Origin: Erigeron canadensis
Lineage: Eukaryota; Streptophyta; Magnoliopsida; Asterales; Asteraceae
DNA: 64,000 nucleotides
Direction: 5' to 3'
Assembly: GCF_010389155.1 (NCBI RefSeq)
Contig: NC_057765.1
Coordinates: forward strand, 806,001 to 870,000
Shown here: positions 1 to 22,800 of the stretch, in pieces
How the letters are laid out: each line of letters starts with the position of its first letter
Numbering within the stretch: position 1 is the first letter of the stretch
Notes under the pieces: generated by a model
Told to the model about the DNA's origin: nothing
The model's database searches: none
What the model saw: the letters and a program-made list of their open reading frames with translations, nothing else
Program-made: the position numbers and the translations under genes

Positions 1-75
1 TTGTGTGATTCCTTCCAAAATACATATAATATCTTTAATCAATAATTTATAATACAAATCTCTTAACACATAAAA

Positions 76-3000
76 TGTAACACCCCGCTAAAGCGGAATA
101 TACGGGATGCATAGATAAGCACAATTGCACACAGTACAAGTTCCAACACAACCATTACTATATTTAAAGAACAGAAGTGCGATTGTTATTACAGAACATA
201 AATGAACTTAGAATAGTCAATATCTGAAAGACAGAACAATTGTCTTTTAAGAACAGCACTTGAACTGATGTAGCAAGGAAGATCTTCATAGCTCCTGAAC
301 TTGTACGCTCGAACAATCGCCAAAAGTATGAGCTTAGAAAGGAAGACTCCTATGCTAAAGAAATATGAACCTAGCCTGAAAAGCATGTAAGTTTAAAAGG
401 TCAACTACAAAAGTAGTTGGTGAGATTCACATAATGTACTTTTAATTACATATACGTATATATGTATAATAAGAATAAGATCATAAGTTTTGTACGTCGA
501 ACCAATGTACTTTGTAATAATAAGGACTAGATCAAGATATGCACTTTGAACATAAGTACTTTATGATAGTAAGGACTAGGTCAAGAACTGCACTTTGAAC
601 ACAAGCACTTTATAACAGTATGAACAGAACAAGAACATATAATAAACTTTAGTTATAATTTGTCACTGCTAAACCGATTGGCCAGAACTGAACCTTAATG
701 TAATAGTATGCTCATATAGCTCAAGTACGTCAAGTAAGATCTATGTCAGAACAATGACATGAACAAGAACAAGTAATATGCATCCTCCTGAATTGTGGAG
801 AATGAGGGTGGATCTACCCTAAACAGCGTTGTCCATAACTACCTACGGTTCATTCCCTGAACTGTGGGACATGAATTGATAGCAGTGAACAAATATTGAT
901 CAAGAACTAATATGAACTGGTACATTCATTCCCTGAACCGTAGGACATGAATTAATATAGATGAACAAGAACATGTACGAACTAGAACATAATAGAGATT
1001 AAGTACAGTAGTATAGATGTATTTAAGATCTTGCCCATTCAAGACTTAAATACTATTTTAAACAGTTTAAGAATCATATCATAAGTAGTCCAAGATCAAG
1101 CTCATAATATAGTACGTAAAATAGTTCAAGAACATATGTACACGTACGAAAATAGTTTTCATGCTTTTCAGTCCCCGATGAAGAACTTTGAACAAATGTA
1201 CGAAAGGGGAATAAGTGAACTCACAGTGATCTGGTACAAGCACAGAGAACAAGTACAGAGATAGATAGTTATATCTATCACAATCCAAGCACGTCTTGAT
1301 GAATGCCTAAGTACATATCATAGATCATATATAAGTACGTATATTAGTTCATGTGATTATTCAATCACTGAAATGTCCTTGATGAACTGATGATTTGGTC
1401 CTTTGAAGATCTTTGAACGTTTTGACTCAAAATAGTTTTAAATGAACTTTAAGTACATGAACTGGACTCGAACTGAACGTCTTTGATCTCACACATAAGT
1501 ACTTATCGTGTTAATGAGTTGAACGTGTCTTTATTAATGAACTTTTAGCCTCTAGAACTTGATTTAGTTGTTCATAGAACTTGTACTTTGATAATCAAGA
1601 TAGAACACGTCTTAAATGTACTTAATTAGGGTTTGCACTTTGTACGTTGTCTTAGATCGAACCTTGATCTAGCTTAGATGTTAATGATCAGCCTTTGACG
1701 TGTTTAATCAAGTGATAATGTTGTTAAGAACTTGTTTTGGTGTTAATGGATCAAGTGTGGTATGATATAGAACAAATACGTGTTGTTATAGAAGTGAACA
1801 AAGTCGTCTAGGGTTTTGGATGTCAAGGTCGTCCCACTGGCTAGCCAAGATCGTTCCACTGGCTAGCCAAGACCGTCCTGATTGCACTTCCAAATCGTCC
1901 TAGGTTCTCCTAGGGTCAAGATCGTATTAGTTCTTAAGCACAAGATCGTCTTTCATGTTGCAAAATTAAAGTCGTTTCACAAGTATATATTCAAGATCGT
2001 TTTGAGGAAACAAGGACTCAAGATCGTCTTGGTGGCTAAGGCTCAAGATCGTTTTGGGCACCAAGGATGAAGATCGTCCCATACTAAGGGCAAAAACAAG
2101 GCACAAGTTCGATTCAAGAACAAGTGTTTGAGCTAAACCAATCCAAAGGATCGGTTACCCATTAAACGTACCAACAACAACACACACCACACGAGATCGA
2201 ACAAGCATGAACTATGAACCAAGGAGGCTGGCCAGGACGATCTTGGGCTCAAGATCGTCCCACCAAGGTCGTCATAGGTGCCAAACACGGCTGAAACAAG
2301 AACAAGGTCATTGCACAAAGATCTAGATCGAATCCAGGACAAGTTAGAACATAAAACTTGTACATATATGCACATAACACTAACCATTAATACTTTTAAC
2401 GATTTCAAGACCATCTATGACATGAATAAGGTGTGACACATCAAGAACAAGTTTCCTTTCATTTTCACAAATGAGTTTTGTAAATTAAAGCATGTTATGA
2501 CCCAAATTTGTTCACATAAATGATATTAGACACCTTTAGACATAAACCCATCAATCATTAACACGATTTTATATCAAAATTGGACCAAATCATCAAGAAC
2601 ATAAAGTATAAAAAGTTCACTTTTAATTTGATCAAAAACTCATAATTTGTTGTTGTTACCTGAGATTTGATTCCAGAAACACGTTTTGATTATCACAAGG
2701 ATGCTAAAAGTACAAGTGATTTTGATTTAACAATCCAAAATCAAAGGATGAATTTTGTGTGTGAAAATTTGGCTGCACTATGTGTTTTAGTGTGAGAAAG
2801 TAGAGAGAATAAGAGAATAAATAGTGTTGTGACTTCTCTCTCTTGGTTTCCATCTTTTTCTATATATACGTTTCCATATTTAATGAACCCAATAAATGCA
2901 ATGACCATTTGCAAACATTTTGAACTAGAACTTTAATGAACATGAACGTTTATGAACCGAACTTTAATATTTCATTGTACATAATTATGAACTCGTCATA

Positions 3001-3155
3001 TCAATCTAGATTTAAGGTCAAATTGACGTTCATATGGCACATAATTGAGGTCTAAAGCACGTCAAGAACTTAATCAAATTGAACTGTCTGGCCGTTCTAG
3101 TGGCGAAAGTACGTTTCAAGAACTCAATTAGAACATTTCTAAGACGGTTGTTACA
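76..3155. mobile_element. Solo LTR A (about 3.1 kb, Ty3/gypsy-like)
   Basis: The segment begins TGTAACACCCC and ends GTTGTTACA, the TG...CA form of a long terminal repeat. It is flanked by a perfect 5-bp direct repeat TAAAA (71-75 and 3156-3160), as expected for an LTR element target-site duplication. No gag-pol coding sequence is present, so I read it as a solo LTR left by recombination between two LTRs. The interior is low in coding potential and rich in GAACAAGAAC- and AAGTAC-type words, with a CAAGATCGTC-rich block near 1.8-2.3 kb. The long LTR and TGTAACA-type termini suggest a Ty3/gypsy element, but the lineage is not proved. Short ORFs inside it look spurious. Confidence 0.75.
1815..2285. 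repeat. Irregular array of the word CAAGATCGTC in solo LTR A
   Basis: The words AAGATCGTC, AAGGTCGTC and AAGACCGTC recur a dozen or so times at irregular spacing, including a duplicated CCACTGGCTAGCCAAGA unit near 1840-1875. The block lies inside the LTR and resembles a degenerate minisatellite. Confidence 0.6.
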
Positions 3156-3407
3156 TAAAATAAATACACTATGCTCTTTTATATTAAAAATTTTTACTAT
3201 CACTTATCACCCGGTCGACTTTTTCTGCCATATGCAAACTATGTCGCTCTATTTTCTCTCTCAAATAGGTTTTACTACCTGACACGCAAAATATAGGAAA
3301 AAATAGGTATTGTTATGTCCAAAATACTGTTGAGATTGATATATAAAAATTATATGTGATTTATGTCGGACTTATATATACAAACATTTAAAAGGAAAAG
3401 TATAGAA
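3156..3407. other. Spacer, no gene seen
   Basis: AT-rich sequence between solo LTR A and the SINE. No coding signal was recognised. Confidence 0.5.
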
Positions 3408-3419
3408 TAATAGGAGCTA

Positions 3420-3604
3420 CATCTCATGCAAAGGTTGGAGGGCCTTTTCTATCATTTAGGTAGAAACTGGAAGCAACCAATCTATTTAGGTAGAGGTAAG
3501 GTCTGCCTACATCTTAACCTTCCCCATACACCGTCGAGGTATTGGGGCTCAAAATCCGCGAAAGACGGAACTGAACAGTTACTTACGTACTTACTTACAC
3601 TTAC
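3420..3604 (+). mobile_element. tRNA-derived SINE, 5'-truncated copy
   Basis: This matches the 3' two-thirds of the fuller SINE at 40223-40459 (shared blocks CAAAGGTTGGAGGGCC, GGTAGAGGTAAGGTCTGCC, ACACCGTCGAGGTATTGGGG) and ends in a TTAC-repeat tail. A 12-bp direct repeat TAATAGGAGCTA flanks it at 3408-3419 and 3605-3616. The tRNA-like head is missing. Truncation at the 5' end with a target-site duplication is typical of target-primed reverse transcription by LINE machinery. Confidence 0.8.
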
Positions 3605-3756
3605 TAATAGGAGCTAACAATATATTTGAGTGGATCCAGTACTAGAATTAATATTATTTATTAATAAAGCTAGTAAGTTAATTTATAAGTAAAATCATAC
3701 TAATTATATACAGTAAAGCTAAAAAAAATGAACAGGTTCAGGTACACATCTGGATC

Positions 3757-4461
3757 CAGGGACGACTTTATAATGGGAGCAGTGTGGGCAACTGCCTCCA
3801 TTTCAATTTTGGTATAATGTAATTTTTTAGAGATATGTTTGTAGTTTTGTTCCTAAATAATAATAATAAACAGAAAATACATTATACATACAAATGTCAC
3901 CATCGTTGTCATAAGTCTCTTCTTTGAAAGTATGTTACTTATGTTGGAAGCATTAGTTTTGAGATAAATTCTTCTATTGGTAAAGTAAAAATCTCCAGAT
4001 ATTTTGATACGAAGTTGAAAAAGAGAAGTTGAAGAAAGTGTTTTATTTGTTTGGGTAATTATATCATACATTGATAAATAGTATAGTTGTATGTGAAAAT
4101 GTTATTCGTATTTTATTTTCAAGTTAATATATAATATTAATCATAATAGTCGGGTCAAAATTTATGTAGAGGCTAAATTGTAAATCATTGATTTTGATGT
4201 ACTTATTTATGTTGTTTAATATAACGTAACTCCTCTGTTATCACATGCTCTAAAATTGCAAAGACCAATAGTAAGTTAAAGATAGATGTTCTCATAACTG
4301 GCACCTAGACGAAATTATTTTAAGGGTTCATTTTTTCTGATTCTCCGGTGAGAGTTAATTTTTGTTTAAAAAAATGTTTCCCTTCAAAGATGACTCTAAT
4401 AAATATAACAAGAGACTTTTATATTTGTCCCTTCACAAAAAAAGTTCTGACTCCGTCCCTG
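3757..4461. mobile_element. Non-autonomous hAT-type element (705 bp)
   Basis: The element begins CAGGGACGAC and ends CCGTCCCTG, giving short terminal inverted repeats (CAGGGACGA / CAGGGACGG). The 8-bp sequence TCTGGATC is perfectly duplicated on both sides (3749-3756 and 4462-4469), the hAT hallmark. No transposase frame is visible in the AT-rich interior. Confidence 0.85.
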
Positions 4462-5167
4462 TCTGGATCTAAAGTATTGTCTACAAACTCTCAAAATTAC
4501 GTCTCAACTATAAGTTTTTTGACACGTTAGTTTTGTTAATGAGAAATGATATGATGTTCAATCAAAAGGTAAAGATTTCATTTTTTTCTTTTAAAACAAC
4601 AAAATATTACTCGTCAAAATACAGAATGAACAAAATACAGAACTTACAAAAAGTTAAGAGAATCTTGAAACTAGTCATTTCTCAATAAAACTTAAAAAGG
4701 GAAAAAGGGTACAGATTTCACGGAATAATAAATCAAATTACATCTTTTGTCAATCATAAAGATGCATAATTTAAAACTCTTCCTTATAAGACTATACCGT
4801 CATTAAAAGTTGAAGCCAAAGTTTCTATAACATGACTCCATGAGCAATTTCTCCATGCGTTTTTATCTCTTTTTCTAGATTTTTAAACTTGTATAATTTT
4901 GTCATATGAAATGAATTATTTTTCTAATAATAATGATTACAAAAAAAAGTGACAGATTTTTGTATCAATTTCCTTTACCGACTAGGCGTCGACATCAAGT
5001 AGACGTACATGGTCCAGGCCAGTGTCAGTGTCAGTGTCTCATCGATTTCCATTTAACTACAACCAACCATTCATATGGAAAGAATACTGCTATAGCAACC
5101 AAATACTATTATTTATTTATTATAATTAAATCTTGGATTTCTAAAAACTAAAAGGTAAATCATAATT

Positions 5168-5207
5168 GTACCTTGTGTTTCACGTGTGTACCTTGTGTTT
5201 CGCGTGT
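5168..5207. repeat. 20-bp tandem duplication
   Basis: Two adjacent 20-bp units of GTACCTTGTGTTTCACGTGT, differing at one base (CACG versus CGCG). Confidence 0.8.
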
Positions 5208-5289
5208 GAGTTGTGACCCCACCCTAATTATTATTCTAATTTGAATTTAATTAATGTTATTTCTTTAACTTATCTGTACATTTACACTA

Positions 5290-5430
5290 TTAGGGGGAGG
5301 GAGTGGTCACGGGGAAAGAGGAGCGGGCATGCAGGGTCGCGCAGGCACACCGCCGCCGGCAGTTCACCGCAGGAGAGAGAAGAAGAAATTGGGGGAAGAA
5401 CCCCGAAAAGGGAGAGAAGAAGAAATTTAA
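5290..5430. other. GC/GA-rich island in AT-rich DNA
   Basis: A compact G-rich, CpG-containing stretch holds two copies of GAGAGAAGAAGAAATT. A 69-codon ORF crosses it without a known domain. It may be a fragment of a transposon or of a gene's 5' region; I cannot identify it. Confidence 0.4.
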
Positions 5431-6153
5431 GATTTGTGTTTTATTCCTAACTGTTTAATTACTTTACTATCTTCGAGTATAAGCTCTCCGTGTAGTTACT
5501 TCGTAAAATGTTGAGCCATACGAAAGGACACATAATCACATATAAATTATACTTTAGTGAGTAATTTGTTAATTAATAGGGACAATGATATGATGTGTGC
5601 TACTAGTAACACTTACTTAACGTTAATATAAATAAAAACTTATATGTCTATATACTTAAAATAGTTTAAGGATCGAAAAATTAAATTATGTTTCAGTTAT
5701 TGACTTGTAAGTACTCATCTTAACCTACCTATATTGTCAACGTTGGTCTGAGGAACTCCCGGTTTTACTACAGATTTTGAATTCGATCTTTATAGATGAC
5801 GAGCTTTAGGTTTTTTCCCCTTCGATTATCCGAATACTTGTAACGACACATAGTCAACATCTTGTTCTCTAGGGTATGTACAAGGCTTCACCATTATATG
5901 GTGAGGTGTCCCTGATGTCGTATCCCAACGAAAAGTTTGAGAAAAACCTACCTATATTAGTTACTATTGCAAAACATTTCAAGCTAAGACGAATACTCCC
6001 CGAATACTCGTTATAAGATAGGGCGTTGACCGATTACTATGAGTCTTTTCCGCCTTGTCCACTTTGACCACCTGAGTACTCCCCGCACTGACCCGAGTAC
6101 TCCCAACTCTCTAGTCGACCAACCTACGAGCCTCTATCAAGTTCCACAATTTA

Positions 6154-6322
6154 GATATATATATATATATATATATATATGGGGGGGAATATGAGATTGT
6201 TAGACATTCAAGTTGGGTGAAAAACCCCTCATATACCATTTTTTAAAACATTAAAAACATAGGGGCCCAAACATTTATTGAAAATATTAAAACATTAGTA
6301 TGTGAGGGGTTTTTTCCCTATA
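6154..6322. repeat. (AT)n tract plus small fold-back MITE
   Basis: An alternating AT run (about 6154-6180) is followed by a short inverted-repeat element. GTGAAAAACCCCTCATAT near the left pairs with ATGTGAGGGGTTTTTTCCC at the right end. Confidence 0.5.
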
Positions 6323-6360
6323 TATATGTGATTGAGAATATGTGGATATTAAATACCTAA

Positions 6361-9129
6361 TGCAACACCCGTCATTTTAAAAGCTGGATTTCAAAAACTT
6401 TTGTCTAACGACGTTTAAAATTGAAGAAAACAGAATCATTAGAACATAATTATCCGTTAAACGGATAGTTAGTTTATAAAAGTGGTGTTACAACATACAT
6501 ATCATCAAAATAGTATAAGATAATCCAGATTTGACACCAACATAAATGTCAATATAAACAATAAATAAGTCTTTAAAAGTAGCCAATCATCATTAAGGCT
6601 AACATAAATGACTAAGCGGGGAAACTACATTTCTTCTTCATAGCAACTACCCGCCGCACCAAGCTAAGTTTTTCACTAGCTCAACCTGCTTAACATGAGG
6701 GAAAAACGTTTTTCAAAAGAGCAATTTTTAGCTTTAAAAGTTAAGTAAGATAACATGAGTTTATGGAAACATTGCCAATTCATTATATATTAACAAAAAC
6801 ATTTCATATTGTTAATATCACATATTCGTTATAGCACATTAAGATCACCACATTACTATGGTGTCCATCACATCATACTCATATCATCAACATTTAAGCA
6901 ACATACATCAGTTAACACATTAGGAATTCATCGTAGTCCTAAATGTGTCTATCATCATAAAGCTTTACTTTCCATCTTTCTTTACATTCTTTATTTCTTA
7001 TCTTTCTTTACTTTATTTTCTTTTGCCTAGACGTAGGCTATGTGACATAAGCCACACATACTTAGGGATGTGGGGTTGTGTGTAGGCGGCCATAGACCTT
7101 ACATGGGATCCTCACACCTGACTTGATGGGTAGACCTTACGGTGGTTTATCGTCGTCGTTAAGGAAAGACAAAGTCGATCCAACTTAGTATACCGTTTGA
7201 ACTTTGCGCATGTAGTGGTTAGTTATTCCACTCGGTTACACTCTAACATAACTATGCCACGGGAGGTATCTAGATTCCCACTCCACATGACCACATACAC
7301 ACTAGCTCTGAAGAACTAGCATGGGTTAAGCTTAACACAAATTTACTTATGCTCGAGATTTCTTTATTATATTAGCTTAGGCTACACTTTTACCTAAACT
7401 AATCACTTTCAGCTTTCTTTAATTTATAATAGCTTAGGCTACACTTTCACCTAAACTAATCACATACATCTTTCTTTACTTTAGGGCCCTTACTCGTGCA
7501 CGTGTCATGGCAAACCTATAGAAGTCTAGTAACGAGGTGATCAAGCCATGCAATTAATCATATGACATATATACATCAACATATCGTCATCACATAATAA
7601 CATCACTTCATCATATCATAATAGATCCTTATCAATGTATCATTCATGACATCATATCATTGTATTATAATAACATCATATCATCATGTCATATTGGCAT
7701 CATTTCATCTTAACATGTGTGCAACACATTGTCATATCATTTCATAACCATATTGTCCTAACATTGCATTATAGCATCATACGTCCATATCATCATGGCA
7801 TCTTATCGTATTATCATCATATTGTTTTATCTTTACATCATGTACATACAAGCTTATCGTTTACTTTATTTCATCATGACATCATTTCATAACATAACCA
7901 TATTATCATTTCATCATAGCATGCATAAGCTTACCATTCATCATCAATGGTCATCATAATCAATCCCATAATAACCTCCCATACATTCCCGAATACATAT
8001 AAACATACAAGCATTCATTTGGGGGAAGTTAACTTATGAAAACTATGTTTTGTTGTCCCTCATGTGATAAAAGATGTTATCTTACCTCAATGGAGTGCAC
8101 AAGAATCATTAATAAGTCTATCGTACTTGATAAGCATTCCCAACAACCTATGGTACAAGAATGATTGAAACATAAGTCAACTAGACACTTAATCACACCT
8201 TGGAACTCTCTGACGTGTGATATCGCCGAGACCATTAGTGGTCTTGTCGATATCGAGCTCTAGAACACACCAACCAAAAGATCATACAGTGGTCACGAAG
8301 GTACCTTGGTGTGGTCTCGGCGGTATCGTGGACCAGAACCAAAACACCAAACAATGGTCACGAAGTTACCTTGGTGTGGTCTTAGCGGTATCGTGGTGCA
8401 TTTCAGATTTAACCCTTTTTGTACTCCTATTCGAATCCTATACATCCTTAACACCTTAAATCGACCTGGAGACATAAAATTAACATATTTTCTGGTACAA
8501 TTGATGACTTTATTCAATCAATTGATTCCTTAACAAATCCTAAACATTACACACTCAATTGATCACCCGAATGACTCGAAATCGGTAACGAATTGTAATT
8601 ATCCCGTTCCAAACCCTAAGACCAGGAATATAATTGTTTCATATGATCAAAAATCAAAGGAATATCATCTATATTACCTGTAGATGATCACAAGGATGAT
8701 AGATCTTGCTCAAACTTCAATCAAACACCAAGATTCGGATAGATTTGGATGGAGAATTGCTTTGAGATGGAAGAGGGGGCGCCTTGGGGGTTTCTCACGT
8801 ACCAAAACTCTGTATAATGATAATCAGGGAAACCTAATTGCCATTTAAACCCTGACCAACACTTTCATATTTTCATCTTAAGTCCCCCGACTCTATCAAC
8901 GTTACGTTCAAGGCTTTTCTTTCTATCGGGAATACTTTATGACTTAACAAACACTCAACTTTCATAACTTTACTTTCAATTACATTCATTTAACTCATAT
9001 TAGTTATAACAAATTAAACACATAAGCATTTAATCACATAATCCAATTAAGGCACGTAAACTTGACAGAACTTAACGTTAACAGATAGACAAGTCAACAA
9101 GTCAAACATGAAAAGTTTAAGATGTTACA
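6361..9129. mobile_element. Solo LTR B (about 2.8 kb)
   Basis: It begins TGCAACACCCG and ends GATGTTACA. The flanking pentamers are CCTAA and CATAA, a target-site duplication with one mismatch. It shares blocks with solo LTR C, for example the run around CAAACCCTAAGA, CATATGATCA and ATCATCTATATTACCTG (8610-8685 versus 46980-47060), and the following GGTTTCTCACGTA. A degenerate ATCATA-rich stretch occupies 7560-7930. No coding domain was recognised. Confidence 0.7.
8291..8420. repeat. 65-bp tandem repeat inside solo LTR B
   Basis: Two units offset by 65 bp both start GGTCACGAAG and contain ACCTTGGTGTGGTCT and GCGGTATCGTGG. A short inverted echo (GATATCGCCGAGACC) lies just upstream at about 8219. 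The ORFs here are by-products of the repeat. Confidence 0.75.
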
Positions 9130-10151
9130 CATAAACTTGAGAGTCCAACCATATGTCCATTATAAAATCAATAATATTAAAAAAATAGTATGTAAGAGGA
9201 TCTATATCCAAGCTTAGATATCTAACATCTACATATACAATGATAAATCAACCTAATTTATATGCCTAAATATATATATACACACACTATAAATGTCATT
9301 CAAAAATCGACATTCCGGGTTTCCAGCACAGTACTCTTGCATGTTAGAGGTTCAAGAGCTATTATTGATATTCAGGGAAAAATCCATAGATTGGTCACTT
9401 CTCCCATGGCTTAGACATAGGCCGAGGTGGACGATCGGCTGGGGCCCGATTTATTTGGTGGCCCGGTTTTTTAATTTTTTTTATGTATATATATATATAA
9501 TATATATGTTTTTAACTAAGCATGTTACAAATCTTAACAATTATCCAAAAATTATATAATGATACTTAATCTAAAAAAAATCCACTTACATATCTTTTAT
9601 GGTTATAATATATATATGTATATGTATATATATATGTCTCTTAAAAAAAAACTAAATCTGCGTTGTTGTGCAGTGTGCTAAAGCCTTGGTATCTGCAAAT
9701 AATTCACAATAGTATAAAGGTAACAAACAACACAGTTATATATTTGTAATTCAAATTATCAAACTTAGGATATTATTCAGTGTTATGATCCGACTTATTT
9801 TTAGTTTTAATGTCATAAAAGTTTGATATTATTCAGTATTTTGCGAAGTTCATTGATAATAATACTTATCGTTGTTTTTTATATCTTAGTTTATATAATT
9901 ATAATTGTTGTGCTAATCTTCCGGGCCTTTTTTTTCACTCGGCCAATGTCCATAAATCCTCAGAGACGGAATTGTCAACTCGAATCCAAAACCTGTAAGA
10001 AATTAGAAATGCATTTGCGAATTGAGCTGATTTCATCGGCTTATTAATATATATAACTTTTAACCAAAAATTATATTGAAAGAGGTGCATGATTGATTGA
10101 TTGGTATTGATTAATAATTCAATAATTTGAGTGAAGAATATATGCCCATCA
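9130..10151. other. Gene-free flank upstream of the methyltransferase cluster
   Basis: An hAT-like pair of ends is visible: CATAGGCCGAG near 9416 and CTCGGCCAATG near 9938, with GGGCCCG / CGGGCC just inside. I could not find an 8-bp duplication, so the element is uncertain. The remainder is AT-rich spacer and probable promoter of the first methyltransferase gene. Confidence 0.35.
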
Positions 10152-10159
10152 TATAAATA
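10152..10159 (+). promoter_or_regulatory. TATA box of methyltransferase gene 1
   Basis: TATAAATA lies 43 bp before the ATG. The block TATAAATAGACA recurs at almost the same distance from the ATG of gene 3. Confidence 0.65.
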
Positions 10160-10201
10160 GACAATAATAACTTACTTGCATACGCAAACAAGGAATACTA
10201 A

Positions 10202-19715
<9,514 letters not shown>

Positions 19716-19810
19716 ATTGTGGTTATCCTCGTCCCACTCATTGCTAGGAGATTACGATGTGTTATTTATATTATATGAATAGTTACGGGGCTTAGCTTGT
19801 TAAGAATAAA

Positions 19811-22800
19811 GTTACCAACCGAATAAATAGTTATCTACCGTTCTGGAAAGTTAGTTACTAAACGATTTGACTGTTGGTGAAAAGTCATGGATGGTTCAAT
19901 TCGTTTTATGTGTACTATATAAAAATAAATGTCATGTTACATATTTATTATCTATCAAATTCATTCGATTAGTTCTTATATTGTTGTGAATCAAAAGATA
20001 AGTGACAACAGTTACATACTTCCATCCGTTGACCAACCCAATTTTAGGAAGAGGAATGATTAATCCTTTGACTTCATAAGGGTAAAATTAAGAAAATTAA
20101 GAAAGAGAAGTAAAATTATTTTCCTTTCAAGAATTAAACTTTTTGCCATTAGGAGTAGTGTCCAATTGTTAAGGGTTTAATTTTTTGGAGAGAAGTATTT
20201 TCGAGTATTATCGGTGTATTTTTATGTTTTGCTTTAGATATCTGAGTTAGTTTAAAAATAAAAATAAAATAATTATTTATTTAAAAAAATGATATAGAAA
20301 GGGTGAGTACGGTTCGATTTGGGTCGGTTTTTGGCTAAAACCGAAACCGAACCGTTATAATTTGGTTTTTAAAAACTAAAACCATTGGTTTTTGGTTTTT
20401 TCGGTTTGAGTTTATTTCGGTTCGGTTTTTCGGTTTTAGTCGGTTTTTAACCACTTGTGGTTTGGGTCAATTTGAGCTTGAAAAGTTTATAAGTTTATAC
20501 TCTATAATTATACCATAATTAATTTCAACAAGTTTTCAAAACAATATTAGCAACAATAACACTACAACAATGACAACAAATTTATAAAAGTAAGTTGTAC
20601 AAACTTCAAATGAATTTTATATATAACTATTAATATCTTTTACACGTTGTTTAATTATACAATTATTAAAGTAAATCAATCTTGTTGTGTATTTTCACTT
20701 AAACATATAAATGATATTATTATATACACCTAAAAATGCAAATATAGTAACATATTTACCAAAAATTAATAATAAAATGATATAAATATAAAATAAAGTA
20801 AAGAATTTATATTTTTGGTTCGGTCAGTTTTTATAGTTCGGTTTTTCATTAGAAACCAAAACCAATGGTTTTTGGTTTTTTTTCGGTTTGTATGGTTTTT
20901 TTGATTTTTTGTTCGATTTTTGCTCAGCCCTAAAACTTTCCATTGATTATCATAATGGTGCATTCATGGCAAATGAAATTAAGTAGTAAAAAGGAAACCA
21001 AATAATCAACATAGACTCAACTTAGGCGGTAAAAGTATTGTGTCCGAAGGCGGTACAAACAAATAAAGAGTTGATCATAAAGATTTCGAAAAACAATCAA
21101 GGAAGGGCACAACTTAGAATGAAGCTACCAAAGTACATTAAACTAGTATTTTGTTTTCCCTGAAGGTGAAGGTTTAAAGTTCGAATCTCTTTTGAGACGG
21201 TTTCATTTTTGTACTATGGGGCTTCTTCCATTATGCTCAGTCTCGAGTCCTGATTCCTACATATTGTTCAACGCTGTTGGGAGTGAACATATGACCCGAA
21301 AACCCTGATAACCTGCCCAGACCCGCTCGATCCCGAATCGAGCCGCTCGATAGGGTAACAGACTGGATCACGGGTTCGATTTTGTTGCATTATGGGGTTT
21401 CAGGTTGGCTCGGGTTTTGAAACGTGATGAACAAATGTCTCTCGAACCCGGGAACCGAACTGGATCCATCCAAACCCGACCCGAATTGACATGCTGATAG
21501 GGTACCAGTTTAGGTCACACGTTCGATTTATTGCACTGTCGGGTTTCGGGTTTGCATGAGTCAAGCTAGGGTCAGGTCGGGTTTTGACTGTGCTCATGCC
21601 TACTCAACGCTAACCTACTAACTCGAAAAACAGAAAAATCTTAATCTTAATATATATATATATATATTAAAAGGCAACTGACCCAATTTCAATTGACTAA
21701 TCACAACCTTTAATTTCTCAAAATTAAATAAATCAACACATGTCTAATTTAATTTACACTTTTTGGTTTTTCATCTCCAATTTAATGATAATTAATATTT
21801 TATTTGGATTAATACGAATTAATATTTATATATCAATATTTCATTTTATATTATTAATTATAATCAAACTAATTGTAATATGTTGATTATAGGGAGGGTG
21901 GTGATGGACTAATGGTATACATATGTTGATTGGTCAGGTTATTTGTGTTTGAGTCATGAAAATTGTGACCCATAAACCGAACCGAATAAAGATTTGGGTT
22001 TCGGTTTAAATGGTTCGGGTTTTTTCTGGTTGAGTTTTGGGTTAAACCCAAATTAACCAATTGAAAAGGTTTTGAAACAACTACAAAAATTTCCAATTCA
22101 CAAAAGATGGTCAGTTGCTCATTTACAGCGTACATTACAGTATTTTAGCCATAACATTCCTACATATGATTTTTGAAGATATCACATAAATTCAAAATAC
22201 AAAAAACAAATTACGCTTGATCAGAATATTATAATACAAAATAGTAGAGACTACATGCATTATATTAGTCTAGTTCAAAGAGTGTTTTTTCTTGTCTCTT
22301 CAAGTCAAATTCTTATGTACTTTCTTACTTTAATGATCAAAGTATCAATATTCCTGGTTTCCAATTCTACAATTACAAGTGACATAATTATAGAGAAAAT
22401 TTATATTATTTGGCTTCCTTCGTAATCAGCTCAGGGCAGAAAATATTAGAAGGAAAAGTCTATTGTTACATCCTTTGGGACCCTTTCCACTCTTTTACTT
22501 TGGGAAGTGATATTGCTAAAACAAATTTTAGCCATCTACAATAAATCCTGCATAATATAGTTGTACACTGCGTAATACAGTTTGTACTTTTGTTATAGCT
22601 GTCTAAGTTTTGTTGTATAAATATCACTCCCCTTTTAATTTCCCTCTTATAATAAAATTAATAACACCAAAAAGTTTGATTTCCCTTCCAATCCCTTTTT
22701 TTTCCTTAAATAAAAGAACTTGAGAAGATAGAGTTAATGTTACTTAGTGAAACATGTTGGTGAAGGTGGAGTTCTTCACTGAGTGAAATGGAATCAAATG

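Larger units (their letters stand above)
4470..6153. other. Intergenic, no gene recognised
   Basis: AT-rich DNA with a GC/GA-rich island at about 5290-5430 and a stretch at about 5980-6150 in which the word GAGTACTCCC recurs. No open frame here carries a recognisable domain. Confidence 0.5.

Noticed and set aside
8217..8533. Overlapping ORFs of 74-80 codons on both strands
   Set aside because: They arise from the 65-bp tandem repeat inside solo LTR B and carry no domain.
9411..9950. hAT element with CATAGGCCGAG / CTCGGCCAATG ends
   Set aside because: Inverted ends are suggestive but no 8-bp duplication was found, so it is noted only within the spacer description.
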